Source: Oscillospiraceae bacterium
GTDB lineage: Bacteria; Bacillota; Clostridia; Oscillospirales; Oscillospiraceae
Direction of reading: 5' to 3'
Length of the DNA: 64,000 nt
Assembly: GCA_017412765.1 (NCBI GenBank)
Contig: JAFPWN010000045.1
Span: 25,624 to 89,623, forward strand
Shown: positions 41,399 to 50,587 of the stretch, one piece after another
How positions within the stretch are numbered: the stretch's first letter is position 1
How the letters are laid out: each line of letters begins with the position of its first letter
The notes under the pieces: generated by a model
What the model was told of the DNA's origin: nothing
The model's input: the letters and a program-made list of their open reading frames with translations, nothing else
The model's database searches: none
Translations under genes and position numbers: made by a program

Positions 41399-43638
41399 TC
41401 AAGCGTCAGCTGTTCGTTGCCGCTGTCCTCCTCCTTGAGGAGAGCGCCGGCGGCGGGAACGGTCTTTACTCTGTAACGGCTTGCGTTTTTTATGCCGCTC
41501 TCTGCGGCGTCGCGCACCGCGGTGACGACCTTGTTTTTCTTGAGACTCATGACCTGCACGCCGAGCGTGTTTTTCGAGGTCTTGGGCATGAGAAGCGCCG
41601 TCTGGAAGAGCATACAGCGCCCGTCGGAGGAGTAGAGCGCAAGCTCCTTGTCCTCGTAGAGCGGAACGATGGCGATGAGCGGCGACTTGTCGCAGTAGGC
41701 TCCGGTGAGCTTCTTGCGGTTCGTTTTCGTCGCAAAGCCCGATAGCTCCACCTTCGCGCATTTGCCGTTTTCGTAGACGTACAGCACGTTTCCGGTGTAA
41801 TCGCGCGGCTCCATGACGAAGATGGCGTTCTCTCCGTCATCCATTTTGAGCACCGTCGGCAGATACTGACCGAGCGCCGACGCCTTGCCGTCCGGCAGGT
41901 CGGAAAGGCGCGTTTTGTAGCACTGAGCCTTGTCGGTAAAGACGAGCAGCTCCGCCGAAGAGCGAGTTTCGTAGCTCAGCATGAGGCTGTCGCCCTCTTT
42001 ATACTTCTGCTCGCCGCTCATACGGAGCGACTGAGGCGTGATTTTTTTGAGATAGCCCTCGCGCGAGAAGAATACGGTGACGGGGTAATCATCGACCGGC
42101 TCCTCCTCCGGCTCGTAATCTGTCTCATCGGAGTAGACGATGTCGGTTTTGCGCGGCTCGCCGTATTTCTTTATGACGTTCTCGAGGTCGGACTTTATGA
42201 TGCCCTTTATCCTGCGCTTCGAGCCGAGAATATCCTCGAGGTCCGCGATCTCCTTCTCGAGCTTTTCGATGTCCTCGAGGCGCTTTAGGATGTACTCCTT
42301 GTTGATGTTGCGGAGCTTTATCTCAGCGACGAATTCAGCCTGCGTTTCGTCGATGCCGAAGCCGATCATAAGGTTCGGGATGACCTGAGCGTCCTCCTCG
42401 GTCTCGCGGATTATCTTGATCGCCTTGTCGATGTCGAGAAGGATCTTGCTCAGACCCTTCAGAAGGTGCAGCCTGTCCTTCTTCTGACCGAGCTCGCAGA
42501 ATACTCTCCTGCGGATGCACTCCATTCTCCACGCCGTCCACTCCTCGAGGATCTCGCGGATGCCCAAAACTCGGGGGGAGCCCGCGATAAGGATGTTGAA
42601 ATTAGCGGGGTAGGAGTCCATAAGGGTCGTTGACTTGAAGAGCTTTGCCATGAGCTTGTCGGGATCGACGCCGCGCTTCAAGTCGATGGTGAGCTTCAGA
42701 CCGGAGAGGTCGGTCTCGTCGCGCATATCGCTTATCTCGCGCGCCTTGCCGGTCTTGACCATATCGGCTATCTTGTCGATTATGACCTCAGAGGTAGTCG
42801 TGTACGGGATCTCGTAGATCTCGATGAGGTTTTCCTCCTTGACGTAGCGCCACTTCGCGCGCACCTTGATCGATCCGCGCCCGGTCTCGTAGACCTCGCG
42901 GAGCGCGTCGGCGTCGTAGATGACCTCGCCGCCGGTGGAAAAGTCCGGCGCGAGCAGAGTTTCAGCGATGTCGCACTCAGGGTTCTGGAGGAATGCGATC
43001 TCCGTGAGGCAGACCTCCTCAAGATTGAAGGAGCAGATATTCGACGCCATGCCGACGGCGATTCCCGTGTTCGCGGAGACGAGCACGTTCGGGAAGGTGG
43101 TCGGCAGGAGAGTCGGCTCCTTCATCGTGGAGTCATAGTTGTCCACAAAGTCCACGGTGTCGGAGTTTATCTCGCGGAACAGCTCAGAGCAGATACCGCT
43201 GAGCTTCGCCTCGGTGTAACGCGAGGCGGCGTAGCTCATGTCGCGCGAGTAGACCTTGCCGAAGTTGCCCTTTGAGTCTACAAAGGGGGTGAGGAGCGCG
43301 GCGTAGCCCTTAGAGAGCCGCACCATCGTCTCGTAGATCGCGGCGTCGCCGTGGGGGTTGAGGCGCATCGTCTGACCGACGATGTTCGCGCTCTTCGTCC
43401 TGCCGCCGGAGAGAAGCCCCATCTTGTACATAGTGTACAGAAGCTTTCTGTGCGCGGGCTTGAAGCCGTCTATCTCCGGAATCGCGCGGGAGACGATAAC
43501 GCTCATCGCGTAGGGCATATAGTTGACTTCCAGCGTTTCGGTTATCGGCTGATCAACTACCGCAGCCTGAAGCCCCATTACGTTGGGGTTATCCTTGTGA
43601 TTGACGGGCTTTTCTTCGTTCTGTTTTTTCCTTGCCAT
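41395..43638 (-). CDS. parC: DNA topoisomerase IV/gyrase subunit A (ParC-like)
   Basis: The 747-residue protein has the type IIA breakage-reunion domain: YAMSVIVSRAIPEIDGFKPA, MRLNPHGDAAIYETMVRLS, and the catalytic Tyr in SYAASRYTEAKLS. A long coiled-coil region near 430-500 is followed by a beta-propeller-like C-terminal part. No canonical GyrA box (QRRGxxG) is seen, favouring decatenation over supercoiling. It follows parE after a 10-bp gap with GAGGAGA. It forms an A2B2 enzyme with the ParE-like protein. Confidence 0.88.
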   Translation of the reverse strand: MARKKQNEEKPVNHKDNPNVMGLQAAVVDQPITETLEVNYMPYAMSVIVSRAIPEIDGFKPAHRKLLYTMYKMGLLSGGRTKSANIVGQTMRLNPHGDAAIYETMVRLSKGYAALLTPFVDSKGNFGKVYSRDMSYAASRYTEAKLSGICSELFREINSDTVDFVDNYDSTMKEPTLLPTTFPNVLVSANTGIAVGMASNICSFNLEEVCLTEIAFLQNPECDIAETLLAPDFSTGGEVIYDADALREVYETGRGSIKVRAKWRYVKEENLIEIYEIPYTTTSEVIIDKIADMVKTGKAREISDMRDETDLSGLKLTIDLKRGVDPDKLMAKLFKSTTLMDSYPANFNILIAGSPRVLGIREILEEWTAWRMECIRRRVFCELGQKKDRLHLLKGLSKILLDIDKAIKIIRETEEDAQVIPNLMIGFGIDETQAEFVAEIKLRNINKEYILKRLEDIEKLEKEIADLEDILGSKRRIKGIIKSDLENVIKKYGEPRKTDIVYSDETDYEPEEEPVDDYPVTVFFSREGYLKKITPQSLRMSGEQKYKEGDSLMLSYETRSSAELLVFTDKAQCYKTRLSDLPDGKASALGQYLPTVLKMDDGENAIFVMEPRDYTGNVLYVYENGKCAKVELSGFATKTNRKKLTGAYCDKSPLIAIVPLYEDKELALYSSDGRCMLFQTALLMPKTSKNTLGVQVMSLKKNKVVTAVRDAAESGIKNASRYRVKTVPAAGALLKEEDSGNEQLTLE

Positions 43639-43648
43639 AGTGTTCTCC

Positions 43649-45625
43649 TCAGCTGAGATCGGTCATGTCGATGTACTTGTAGCCGTCCTCTGCGATGTGA
43701 TCCTTTCTGCCCTGAAGATTGTCGCCGAGCAGCAGGTCAAAGACCTGCGCCGTGTACTCCGCGTCGGTGGGCAGTACCTTTATGAGCCTGCGCGTTTCGG
43801 GGTTCATCGTTGTCATCCACATCATCTCGGGATCGTTCTCACCAAGTCCCTTCGAGCGCTGAACGGTGTATTTTTTGCTTCCGAGCTCCTCGCAAATGTC
43901 GCTCTTTTCCTTATCGGTGTAGGCAAACCACGTCTTTTCGCCGCAGTTTATCTCATAAAGCGGAGTTTCCGCGATGTAGACCCTGCCCTCGTCGATGAGC
44001 TTCGGCGTGAGGCGGTAGATCATCGTCAGAATGAGGGTGCGGATCTGATAGCCGTCGTAATCGGCATCGGTGCAGATCACGACCTTCGACCAGCGCAGAT
44101 TGTCTATATCGAAGGCGTTGAGGTCGGATTTCTTTATCTGCTTGACGTCCACTCCGCAGCCGAGGACCTTTATGAGGTCGGTGATTATTTCGCTCTTGAA
44201 TATGCGCGCGTAGTCAGCCTTGAGGCAGTTGAGGATCTTGCCGCGCACGGGCATGATGCCCTGGTACTCCGCGTCGCGGCTGAGCTTGACGGCGCCGAGA
44301 GCCGAATCGCCCTCGACTATATAGAGCTCGCGGCGGGATACGTCCTTCGTGCGGCAGTCTACGAACTTCTGAACGCGGTTAGCGATGTCGATGTTGCCGG
44401 AGAGCTTCTTTTTTATGTTGAGCCGAGCCTTCTCCGCCTGCTCGCGGCTGCGCTTGTTGACGAGCACCTGCTCCGCGACCCTGTCCGCCTCAGCCTTGTT
44501 CTCGATAAAGTAGACCTCGAGCTTCGAGCGGAAGAACTCGGTCATCGCGTCCTGGATAAACTTGTTCGTGATAGCCTTTTTCGTCTGATTTTCGTAGCTT
44601 GTCTGCGTGGAGAAGCAGTTTGTGACGAGGATAAGGCAGTCCTGAATATCCTGAAAGCCGATTTTGGACTCGTTTTTCTGATATTTGTTCTGGCTCTTGA
44701 TGTACGCGTCAAAGGCGCTCACAAAGGCGCTGCGCGCCGCCTTCTCGGGCGAGCCGCCGTGCTCGAGCCAGGAGGAGTTGTGGTAGTACTCGATCCGGTT
44801 TACCCTGTTTGAGAAGCAGAACGCCGCGGAGAGCTTTACCTTGTATTCGGGCTTGTCATCGCGGTCGCGCCCCTTGCGCTCGGCCTCGATGAAATAGGGC
44901 TGCGTAAGGCCGCCCTCGCCCTCGATCTCAGCGACGTAGTCGGTTATGCCGTTTTCGTATATGTACTCGGTCGTCTCAAACTTTCCTACGACCTGATTGC
45001 GGAAAACGAAGCGGATCCCCGCGTTCACGACAGCCTGCTTTTTTAGAATGTCCGCGAAATACTCGGCGGGGATGTCGATGTCGGTAAAGACCTCCTTGTC
45101 GGGCTTCCAGCGCGTGAGGGTGCCGGTACGCCTGCCGGAAAAAGGCTCCTCGCTGAGTCCGCCGATATTTTTGCCCTTTTTGAAGTGGAGGGAGTATTTC
45201 TTGCCGTCGCGCCAGATGGTCACGTCCATATACTCGGAGGAGTACTGCGTAGCGCAGGCGCCGAGACCGTTCAGACCGAGGGAGTATTCATAGTCGCCGC
45301 CCTCGGCGTTGTTGTACTTGCCGCCGGCGTACAGCTCGCAGAAAACGAGCTCCCAGTTGTAGCGCTTTTCCTTGGGGTTCCACGCGACCGGACAGCCGCG
45401 CCCCTGGTCCTCGACCTCAATGGAGCCGTCGGAATATTTAGTCAGCGTGATAACGGTGCCGTGACCCTCGCGCGCCTCGTCTATGGAGTTGGAGAGGATC
45501 TCGAAGGCGGAGTGCTCGCAGCCCTCAAGACCGTCCGAGCCGAAGATCACTCCGGGGCGCTTGCGGACGCGGTCTGCGCCCTTTAAGCTCGTTATCGAAT
45601 CGTTGCCGTAGTCGTTCTTTGCCAT
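43649..45625 (-). CDS. parE: DNA topoisomerase IV/gyrase subunit B (ParE-like)
   Basis: I chose ATG 45625 because GGTGAT lies 4-5 nt upstream. The 658-residue protein has a GHKL ATPase domain (EILSNSIDEAREG; GRGCPVAWN), a transducer domain, and a TOPRIM domain with EGDSALGAVKLSRD and the metal-binding TDADYDGYQIRTL. A short C-terminal region ends it. The first gene of the operon parE-parC-transglutaminase-like lipoprotein. Confidence 0.9.
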   Translation of the reverse strand: MAKNDYGNDSITSLKGADRVRKRPGVIFGSDGLEGCEHSAFEILSNSIDEAREGHGTVITLTKYSDGSIEVEDQGRGCPVAWNPKEKRYNWELVFCELYAGGKYNNAEGGDYEYSLGLNGLGACATQYSSEYMDVTIWRDGKKYSLHFKKGKNIGGLSEEPFSGRRTGTLTRWKPDKEVFTDIDIPAEYFADILKKQAVVNAGIRFVFRNQVVGKFETTEYIYENGITDYVAEIEGEGGLTQPYFIEAERKGRDRDDKPEYKVKLSAAFCFSNRVNRIEYYHNSSWLEHGGSPEKAARSAFVSAFDAYIKSQNKYQKNESKIGFQDIQDCLILVTNCFSTQTSYENQTKKAITNKFIQDAMTEFFRSKLEVYFIENKAEADRVAEQVLVNKRSREQAEKARLNIKKKLSGNIDIANRVQKFVDCRTKDVSRRELYIVEGDSALGAVKLSRDAEYQGIMPVRGKILNCLKADYARIFKSEIITDLIKVLGCGVDVKQIKKSDLNAFDIDNLRWSKVVICTDADYDGYQIRTLILTMIYRLTPKLIDEGRVYIAETPLYEINCGEKTWFAYTDKEKSDICEELGSKKYTVQRSKGLGENDPEMMWMTTMNPETRRLIKVLPTDAEYTAQVFDLLLGDNLQGRKDHIAEDGYKYIDMTDLS

Positions 45626-45718
45626 AAAAATCACCATTTCACAATATATAGGGAGTTTAACAATCTATTTTACCATATTTATTGTTATTATTCAAGCAAA
45701 AACCGCATATTTTCTAAT

Positions 45719-46687
45719 ATGAAAAGGTTTACTAATATCTGTACATCGATAGCCGGCTCGGTCGGCACGGGAAATATATTCGGCGTGGCGATCTGCATTG
45801 CGGCAGGCGGGCCGGGCGCTGTGCTGTGGCTGTGGGTGAGCGCGATCATCGGCATGGCGGTAAAGAGCAATGAGGTGCGCCTCGGCACGCGTTACGGCGG
45901 AGCGATGGGGTATATGGGCGAGCGTGCGGCGAGGGTATTTGCGGCGCTTATTATGCTCTCTTCGATGACTGTCGGCGGTGGGGTGCAGGTCGGAGCGATG
46001 ACCGAGGCGCTCAGACCGATGGGAGCGGGCTTTCTCGTTCCGCTTGCGGTACCTGCGCTTGCGTTTGCGATGAGCAGGCGGCGGGGCAGGGCGCTCGCGC
46101 TGATTACGCCCGTAATGGCTGTTTTGTATCTCGCGGGAGCGTGGTACGTTATATTCATTCACAGAGAAAACATACTGCCCGCGCTCGCTGAGATCTTCCG
46201 CGCTGCGCTCGCTCCGCGAGCCGCGATAGCCGGACTCACAAAGGGTATGCTGAGCCACGAGGCGGGGCTCGGCACCGCCGCCCTTGCGCACTCTGACGGC
46301 GAGGGCAAGCCGATCGACGGCGCGATCGAGGTCGCGGCGGATACGCTCGTAGTCAGCACCGCGACGGCGCTGATGCTGCTCACCACCGGCGAGAGCACGC
46401 CTCTCGCGGCGCTCGCTGCGGCGATACCGATGGCGCGGGAGCTGCTTGCGGCGTCGATTCTGCTCTTTGCGTTTTCCTCGGTGCTGAGCTGGCAGAGCTA
46501 CGGAGAAAAGTGCGCTGAATACCTGAAAATAGACCGAAAAGCTTATATTTCAGCCTTTTCCGTTCTCCTTGCGCCGCTCTCGCTTCTGCCGGTAGACCTT
46601 GCGGCTGCATTGAGCGACCCCGTGAATATAGCGCTCGCTTCGGTCAATATCCTTGCGATGATAAAAAAGTGCCGGTCAGATCGCTGA
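45719..46687 (+). CDS. Short AGCS-family sodium:amino-acid symporter
   Basis: The 322-residue membrane protein carries AGCS signatures: SVGTGNIFGVAICIAAGGPG near 13-33, then GMAVKSNEVRLGTRYGG, and MLSHEAGLGTAALAHSD near 180. Typical family members have about 450 residues; here the first roughly 60 residues (two helices) and some later helices are lacking. No strong ribosome site precedes ATG 45719. It may be a compact variant or a 5'-truncated gene. The TGA stop is inside a 22-bp inverted repeat that is duplicated on the far side of the repeat element at 46671-46875. Confidence 0.7.
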   Translation: MKRFTNICTSIAGSVGTGNIFGVAICIAAGGPGAVLWLWVSAIIGMAVKSNEVRLGTRYGGAMGYMGERAARVFAALIMLSSMTVGGGVQVGAMTEALRPMGAGFLVPLAVPALAFAMSRRRGRALALITPVMAVLYLAGAWYVIFIHRENILPALAEIFRAALAPRAAIAGLTKGMLSHEAGLGTAALAHSDGEGKPIDGAIEVAADTLVVSTATALMLLTTGESTPLAALAAAIPMARELLAASILLFAFSSVLSWQSYGEKCAEYLKIDRKAYISAFSVLLAPLSLLPVDLAAALSDPVNIALASVNILAMIKKCRSDR

Positions 46688-46875
46688 CCGGCATCAGGAT
46701 GTACGCAAAAAGCGTTGGATAAAGGAGGCGGGGATCTGTGAAGGGGCCGGCCAAGAGGCCCCTTCACGTCGCATAGCCCGCCCTCAGGCGTCATATTTTG
46801 CGCTCAGAGAGCGCAAAATATGTTCGATGCGGAGACCCTGTCGACGCATCGATGCCGGTCAGATCGCTGACCGGC
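46671..46875 (+). mobile_element. Non-coding repeat element, copy 1, between duplicated hairpins
   Basis: A 139-bp core (46711-46849) matches 51046-51184 over its full length in the same orientation. It contains an inverted repeat GTGAAGGGGCC/GGCCCCTTCAC and another TATTTTGCGCTC/GAGCGCAAAATA. It is flanked by two exact copies (46671-46692 and 46854-46875) of a 22-bp hairpin GCCGGTCAG/CTGACCGGC. At the other locus the flanking hairpin has a different sequence but is duplicated likewise. This fits a small non-autonomous element that inserts at terminator hairpins and duplicates them. Confidence 0.75.
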
Positions 46876-46882
46876 AATAATA

Positions 46883-48256
46883 TTATTCAACTATATCTTC
46901 ACCGACGGTGTAGATGTTTCCCGCGCCGACTGTGAGGATCATATCGCCGGGACGGGCGTCGCGCTTCAGCGCATCCTTGAGAGAGTCGAAGGTCGGGTAA
47001 TACTCCGCGTTCGGGAGCCGGTCTGCGATGTCCTTTGAGCTTATGCCGATGGTGTTAGTCTCGCGCGCGGCGTAGATCTCGGCAAGATAGACCTTGTCGG
47101 GGCGCGCAAGCTCGGCAACGAAATCGTCGAAAAGCGCCTTGGTGCGGGAATAGGTGTGCGGCTGGAAAGCAACGAGCACGCGGTTTTCCTTGAGGGGGAG
47201 AACGGCGTCAAGCAGGGCTTTAAGCTCCTGCGGATGGTGCGCGTAGTCATCGTAGACCGAGGCGCCGTTATACGAGCCCTTGTACTGAAAGCGCCTCTCT
47301 GCGCCGCCGAAAGCTTCGAGACCGGCGCTGACAGCCTCGCCCGGAACTCCGAGAACCCAGGCGCTCGCGGCGGCGGCAAGAGCGTTCTTCACGTTGTGGA
47401 TACCCGGCACGCGAACGGTCACACGGCAGTATTTTTCACCGCCGACGATAACGTCAAACTCGCTCGCAACGCCTTTCGTGACAATGTTCTCGGCGCGGAC
47501 GAAGGCGCCCTCTCCGAGACCGAACCAGACGACGCGGCGCGCTATGCCCTTCAGCGTATCTACGGTGTTCTCATCGTCGATGTTCGCAACTACCACGCCG
47601 CCCTTTTCGGGGACGAGCTCGGCAAAGCGGCGGAAGGACTTTTTGATGGCTTCAAGTCCGCTGAAATAGTCGAGGTGATCCTCGTCAACGTCGAGAATAA
47701 CGGCGACGGTCGGGAAGAACGAGAGAAATGAATCGTAATACTCGCAGCTCTCGAGGACGATCGTGCTGCCCTCGCCGACGCGGTAGCCTGCGCCGAGCAG
47801 CGGGAGCGTGCCGCCTATCATAACGGTCGGGTCAACGCCCGCTGCCATCATGATGTGCGTCGCCATCGAGGTGGTCGTGGTCTTTCCGTGGGTGCCTGAG
47901 ATGCAGAGAGCGTTTTTGTAGCGCCTCATAATAACGCCCCACGCCTCGGCGCGCTCAAAAACGGGAATGCCCAGCTCGCGCGCGCGGACTATCTCGGGGT
48001 TGTCGTCCCTCGCGGCGGCTGTGCGGATTATGAAGTCCGCGCCCTCGACGTTCTCGGCCCTGTGACCGATGTGAACTGCTACTCCGCAGCCGCGCAGATC
48101 GTCGATGACAGCGCTCTCGCGTATATCGCTTCCGGTGAGCGGGCAGACCCCGACGAGCACCTTCGCAAGCGGGGACATACTGACTCCGCCGATGCCGATG
48201 AGGTGGGCGCGCTTTCCGGAGAGGATCAAATTTTGAAGTTCGGTAAATCTATCCAT
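46883..48256 (-). CDS. murC: UDP-N-acetylmuramate-L-alanine ligase
   Basis: I chose ATG 48256 (MDRFTELQNLILSGK), with AAGG about 10 nt upstream; a longer frame from 48283 is less likely. About 457 residues. The Rossmann N-terminal domain has HLIGIGGVSMSPLAK. The ATP loop is SGTHGKTTTTSM near 130. VDEDHLDYF and YDDYAHHPQELKALLDA are typical Mur ligase blocks. It adds the first L-Ala of the peptidoglycan stem peptide in the cytoplasm. It stands alone between the repeat element and the CCA-adding enzyme gene. Confidence 0.95.
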   Translation of the reverse strand: MDRFTELQNLILSGKRAHLIGIGGVSMSPLAKVLVGVCPLTGSDIRESAVIDDLRGCGVAVHIGHRAENVEGADFIIRTAAARDDNPEIVRARELGIPVFERAEAWGVIMRRYKNALCISGTHGKTTTTSMATHIMMAAGVDPTVMIGGTLPLLGAGYRVGEGSTIVLESCEYYDSFLSFFPTVAVILDVDEDHLDYFSGLEAIKKSFRRFAELVPEKGGVVVANIDDENTVDTLKGIARRVVWFGLGEGAFVRAENIVTKGVASEFDVIVGGEKYCRVTVRVPGIHNVKNALAAAASAWVLGVPGEAVSAGLEAFGGAERRFQYKGSYNGASVYDDYAHHPQELKALLDAVLPLKENRVLVAFQPHTYSRTKALFDDFVAELARPDKVYLAEIYAARETNTIGISSKDIADRLPNAEYYPTFDSLKDALKRDARPGDMILTVGAGNIYTVGEDIVE

Positions 48257-48352
48257 AATCAGAACCTTATTTCTTGAAATCAAACACGCAATAGATTATA
48301 ATACCGATTAAGGAAGATTACAACCAGAAATTTTCTGTTTTTTAGGGTAATT

Positions 48353-49174
48353 ATGATGAAAAAACCGCCTGAATACGCTCTTAATATACTCCGCCGGCTC
48401 GAAAACGCGGGCTTCGGCGCATATCTCGTCGGCGGCGGAGTCCGCGATATGCTCCTCGGGCGCAGACCGAAGGACTGGGACGTGACGACTTCGGCGCTCC
48501 CGGAGGAGACTGCGAAGGTTTTCAGAAGCCATAAGCTGACCGGCGCGGAGTTCGGCACCGTAACGGTAAAAAGCGGCCGCCGCTGGTGCGAGGTGACGAC
48601 CCACCGCGTGGACGGGGAGTATCTCGACAGCCGCAAGCCCTCGCGCGTGACGTTCGTAAAGAACGTGGAGACCGATCTTGCGCGGCGCGACTTCACGGTG
48701 AACGCCATCGCTTACGGACTAGACGGCGCGCTCGTTGATCCCTACGGAGGGAGAGAAGATATAGAAAAAAGAATACTGCGCGCTGTCCGGGACCCGGATC
48801 TGCGCTTTCGTGAGGACGCGCTGAGAATGCTGAGAGCCCTGCGCTTTTCAGCGGAGCTGGGCTTTGAGATCGAGGAGAACACGCTCGCGGCGATCGAGCG
48901 GAATGCGCGTCTTGTGGAGAACATCTCAAACGAGCGGGTCGCGGTCGAGCTGGGAAAGATACTTATGAGCGACCGCACCGAGATCATCTCTCTCCTGATA
49001 GACCTCGGCGTTCTCAGCCGGTACGAAATTCATAACGGTAATTTCAGATCAATAAAGAGGCTCCCGAAGGACGAGAGCGCGCGCTGGGCGGCTTTTGCGG
49101 AGGTCTCCGGCGGCGGCAGGGAGGTGCTGAAGGCGCTCCATCTGCCGAAGAGGATCTTCAACAGCGCAGAATAA
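48353..49174 (+). CDS. cca: CCA-adding tRNA nucleotidyltransferase, C-terminally short
   Basis: 273 residues. The head domain has YLVGGGVRDMLLGRRPKDWD with the metal-binding acidic pair. TDLARRDFTVNAIAYGLDG and DPDLRFREDALRMLRALRF follow, and the neck reaches about residue 215. Family members usually have 380-450 residues; here the tail stops shortly after LKALHLPKR, just before a terminator. Catalysis might survive, but the tail that holds the tRNA elbow is missing. Truncation or a divergent short form are both possible. Confidence 0.85.
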   Translation: MMKKPPEYALNILRRLENAGFGAYLVGGGVRDMLLGRRPKDWDVTTSALPEETAKVFRSHKLTGAEFGTVTVKSGRRWCEVTTHRVDGEYLDSRKPSRVTFVKNVETDLARRDFTVNAIAYGLDGALVDPYGGREDIEKRILRAVRDPDLRFREDALRMLRALRFSAELGFEIEENTLAAIERNARLVENISNERVAVELGKILMSDRTEIISLLIDLGVLSRYEIHNGNFRSIKRLPKDESARWAAFAEVSGGGREVLKALHLPKRIFNSAE

Positions 49175-49179
49175 AAAAA

Positions 49180-49212
49180 TCCCTCACCGCGAGGTGAGGG
49201 ATAAATATTTAC
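49180..49212. terminator. Bidirectional terminator between cca and rplT
   Basis: CCCTCACC pairs with GGTGAGGG around 4 nt, with A and T runs on the two sides, so it can stop both converging transcripts. Confidence 0.8.
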
Positions 49213-49214
49213 TC

Positions 49215-49568
49215 TTAGAGAGCGGCTTTTGCGACCTTGACGAGCTCCGCGAATGCCTCGGGCTCATGGATAGCCATCTCGGAGAGCATCTTGCGGTTCA
49301 TGTCGATGCCGGCGAGCTTGAGGCCGTGCATAAAGGTGGAGTAGTTCATGCCGTTAGCCTTGACGCCTGCGGAGATGCGGGTGATCCAAAGCTTGCGGAA
49401 GTCACGCTTCTTCTGCTTGCGTCCGATGTAAGCATAGGTGAGGGACTTCATAACGGCCTGGTTAGCCATCTTGAAGTGCTTGGACTTGGCTCCCCAGTAA
49501 CCCTTTGCGAGTCTCAGGGTCTTATTTCTTCTTTTGCGCGTCATCATCGCGCCCTTGATTCTTGCCAT
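49215..49568 (-). CDS. rplT: Ribosomal protein L20
   Basis: The 117-residue basic protein starts [20 protein letters not shown] and contains [20 protein letters not shown], both diagnostic. It binds 23S rRNA early in assembly of the large subunit. It is last in the infC-rpmI-rplT operon. In Firmicutes it can also bind the operon leader and repress the operon. Confidence 0.98.
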   Translation of the reverse strand: MARIKGAMMTRKRRNKTLRLAKGYWGAKSKHFKMANQAVMKSLTYAYIGRKQKKRDFRKLWITRISAGVKANGMNYSTFMHGLKLAGIDMNRKMLSEMAIHEPEAFAELVKVAKAAL

Positions 49569-49583
49569 TTTTCGTTCCCTCCC

Positions 49584-49781
49584 TTATTTGTACAGGATCA
49601 TGCGCTTGATAGCGGCCTCGTTCGTAACGTCAGCGTATGCGCCCTTACGAAGTCCTCTTTTGCGCTTGGTGGTCTTCTTGTTGAGAATGTGGCTCTTGAA
49701 AGCGTGAGCTCTCTTTACCTTGCCGTTTTTGGTGAGATTGAATCTCTTCTTTGCCCCGGAGTGGGTCTTGATCTTAGGCAT
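49584..49781 (-). CDS. rpmI: Ribosomal protein L35
   Basis: I chose ATG 49781 ([20 protein letters not shown]), with GGAGCAAT upstream. 65 residues with the standard L35 body [20 protein letters not shown]. Middle gene of the infC operon. Confidence 0.97.
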   Translation of the reverse strand: MPKIKTHSGAKKRFNLTKNGKVKRAHAFKSHILNKKTTKRKRGLRKGAYADVTNEAAIKRMILYK

Positions 49782-49807
49782 AATTATTGCTCCTTCCAAT
49801 AAATATT

Positions 49808-50332
49808 TTACTTTGTGGGTTTGGGGGAGAGGAATATCGACATATTCCTGCCCTCAAGCTTCGGCGCCTTATCGAGCACCGCGACATCCTTAAGGGAGTC
49901 GGCGAAGCGGTTTAGAAGCTCCTCGCCGATGGCGGTGTGCGCCATTTCGCGGCCGCGGAAGCGGATGGTGACCTTGAGGCGGTCTCCGTCCTGCAAAAAC
50001 TTTGAACCGTTGCGAAGCTTCGTGTTGAAGTCGTTGTCACCGATACCGGGACTCATTCTGATCTCCTTGACCTCGATAACGTGCTGATTCTTTCTTGCCT
50101 CGCGCTCACGCTTGGCCTGCTCAAAGCGGAACTTTCCGTAGTCCATGAGGCGGCATACGGGCGGCACTGCCTGCGGGGAAATCTTGACGAGATCGAGCTC
50201 ATGCTCTATGGCGACCTTCAGCGCCTCCGCACCGGACATAATTCCGAGCTGTGCGCCGTCCTCACCGATGAGCCGCACTTCCTTATCGGTTATCTCTTCG
50301 TTCAGTTCATGTTCTACAGTAGCGATTTTCAT
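49808..50332 (-). CDS. infC: Translation initiation factor IF-3
   Basis: I chose ATG 50332 ([20 protein letters not shown]), behind GGAGGTGT; the longer frame from 50389 covers the attenuator hairpin. The 174-residue protein has the N-domain [20 protein letters not shown], the linker [19 protein letters not shown], and the C-domain [16 protein letters not shown]. It binds the 30S subunit and checks start codons. Regulation is by the leader terminator immediately upstream. Confidence 0.97.
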   Translation of the reverse strand: MKIATVEHELNEEITDKEVRLIGEDGAQLGIMSGAEALKVAIEHELDLVKISPQAVPPVCRLMDYGKFRFEQAKREREARKNQHVIEVKEIRMSPGIGDNDFNTKLRNGSKFLQDGDRLKVTIRFRGREMAHTAIGEELLNRFADSLKDVAVLDKAPKLEGRNMSIFLSPKPTK

Positions 50333-50477
50333 ACACCTCCGTGAAAATATAACAAAAAATGGACGCCGGAAAACGGCATCCACACGCACTGAGAGCTGTC
50401 TCTCAAAAGTGTTGACCCGGCGCGATCACTGTCGGCACAGGTGAGGAAAACCGCTTCCTTCTTCTTTTTGCTCAGTG
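50333..50477 (-). ncRNA. infC operon leader (L20-type autoregulatory leader)
   Basis: The 145-nt untranslated leader runs from the promoter at 50478-50506 to the infC start. It contains a conserved-looking CCTCACCTGTGCCGACAG segment and ends with an intrinsic terminator directly before the ribosome site. That layout is the one of L20/IF3 leaders, in which L20 binding favours termination. The structural assignment was not computed. Confidence 0.6.
50353..50381 (-). terminator. Leader attenuator before infC
   Basis: On the minus strand GGATGCCG pairs with CGGCGTCC around 5 nt and is followed by ATTTTTTG. It lies about 20 nt before the infC start, so it acts as attenuator rather than as end of an upstream gene. 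Confidence 0.8.
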
Positions 50478-50506
50478 ATTATAACGCCGAAAGAGCGGAT
50501 TGTCAA
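50478..50506 (-). promoter_or_regulatory. Consensus sigma-A promoter of infC-rpmI-rplT
   Basis: Exact TTGACA and TATAAT are separated by 17 bp on the minus strand. It is the strongest promoter recognised in the window. Confidence 0.92.
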
Positions 50507-50526
50507 GCACTTTTTCGATATTTTAC

Positions 50527-50555
50527 TTGCTTTCGTGGCGCGATTGTGCTACTAT
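50527..50555 (+). promoter_or_regulatory. Sigma-A type promoter of the QQY-rich membrane protein gene
   Basis: TTGCTT and TACTAT are separated by 17 bp, 33 bp before GTG 50588. It is divergent from the infC promoter. Confidence 0.6.
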
Positions 50556-50587
50556 CGAGCCATAAATTGATATGAGGAGGGGTAATT

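Noticed and set aside
43601..44812. 403-codon plus-strand frame opposite parE
   Set aside because: Antisense shadow of a gene with complete ATPase and TOPRIM motifs.
46543..46794. Minus-strand frames across the repeat elements (also 50899-51138) with a shared GGLCDVKGPLGRP peptide
   Set aside because: The shared peptide results from the nucleotide repeat; the frames run on into unrelated flanks and overlap hairpins and neighbouring genes, so the elements were treated as non-coding.
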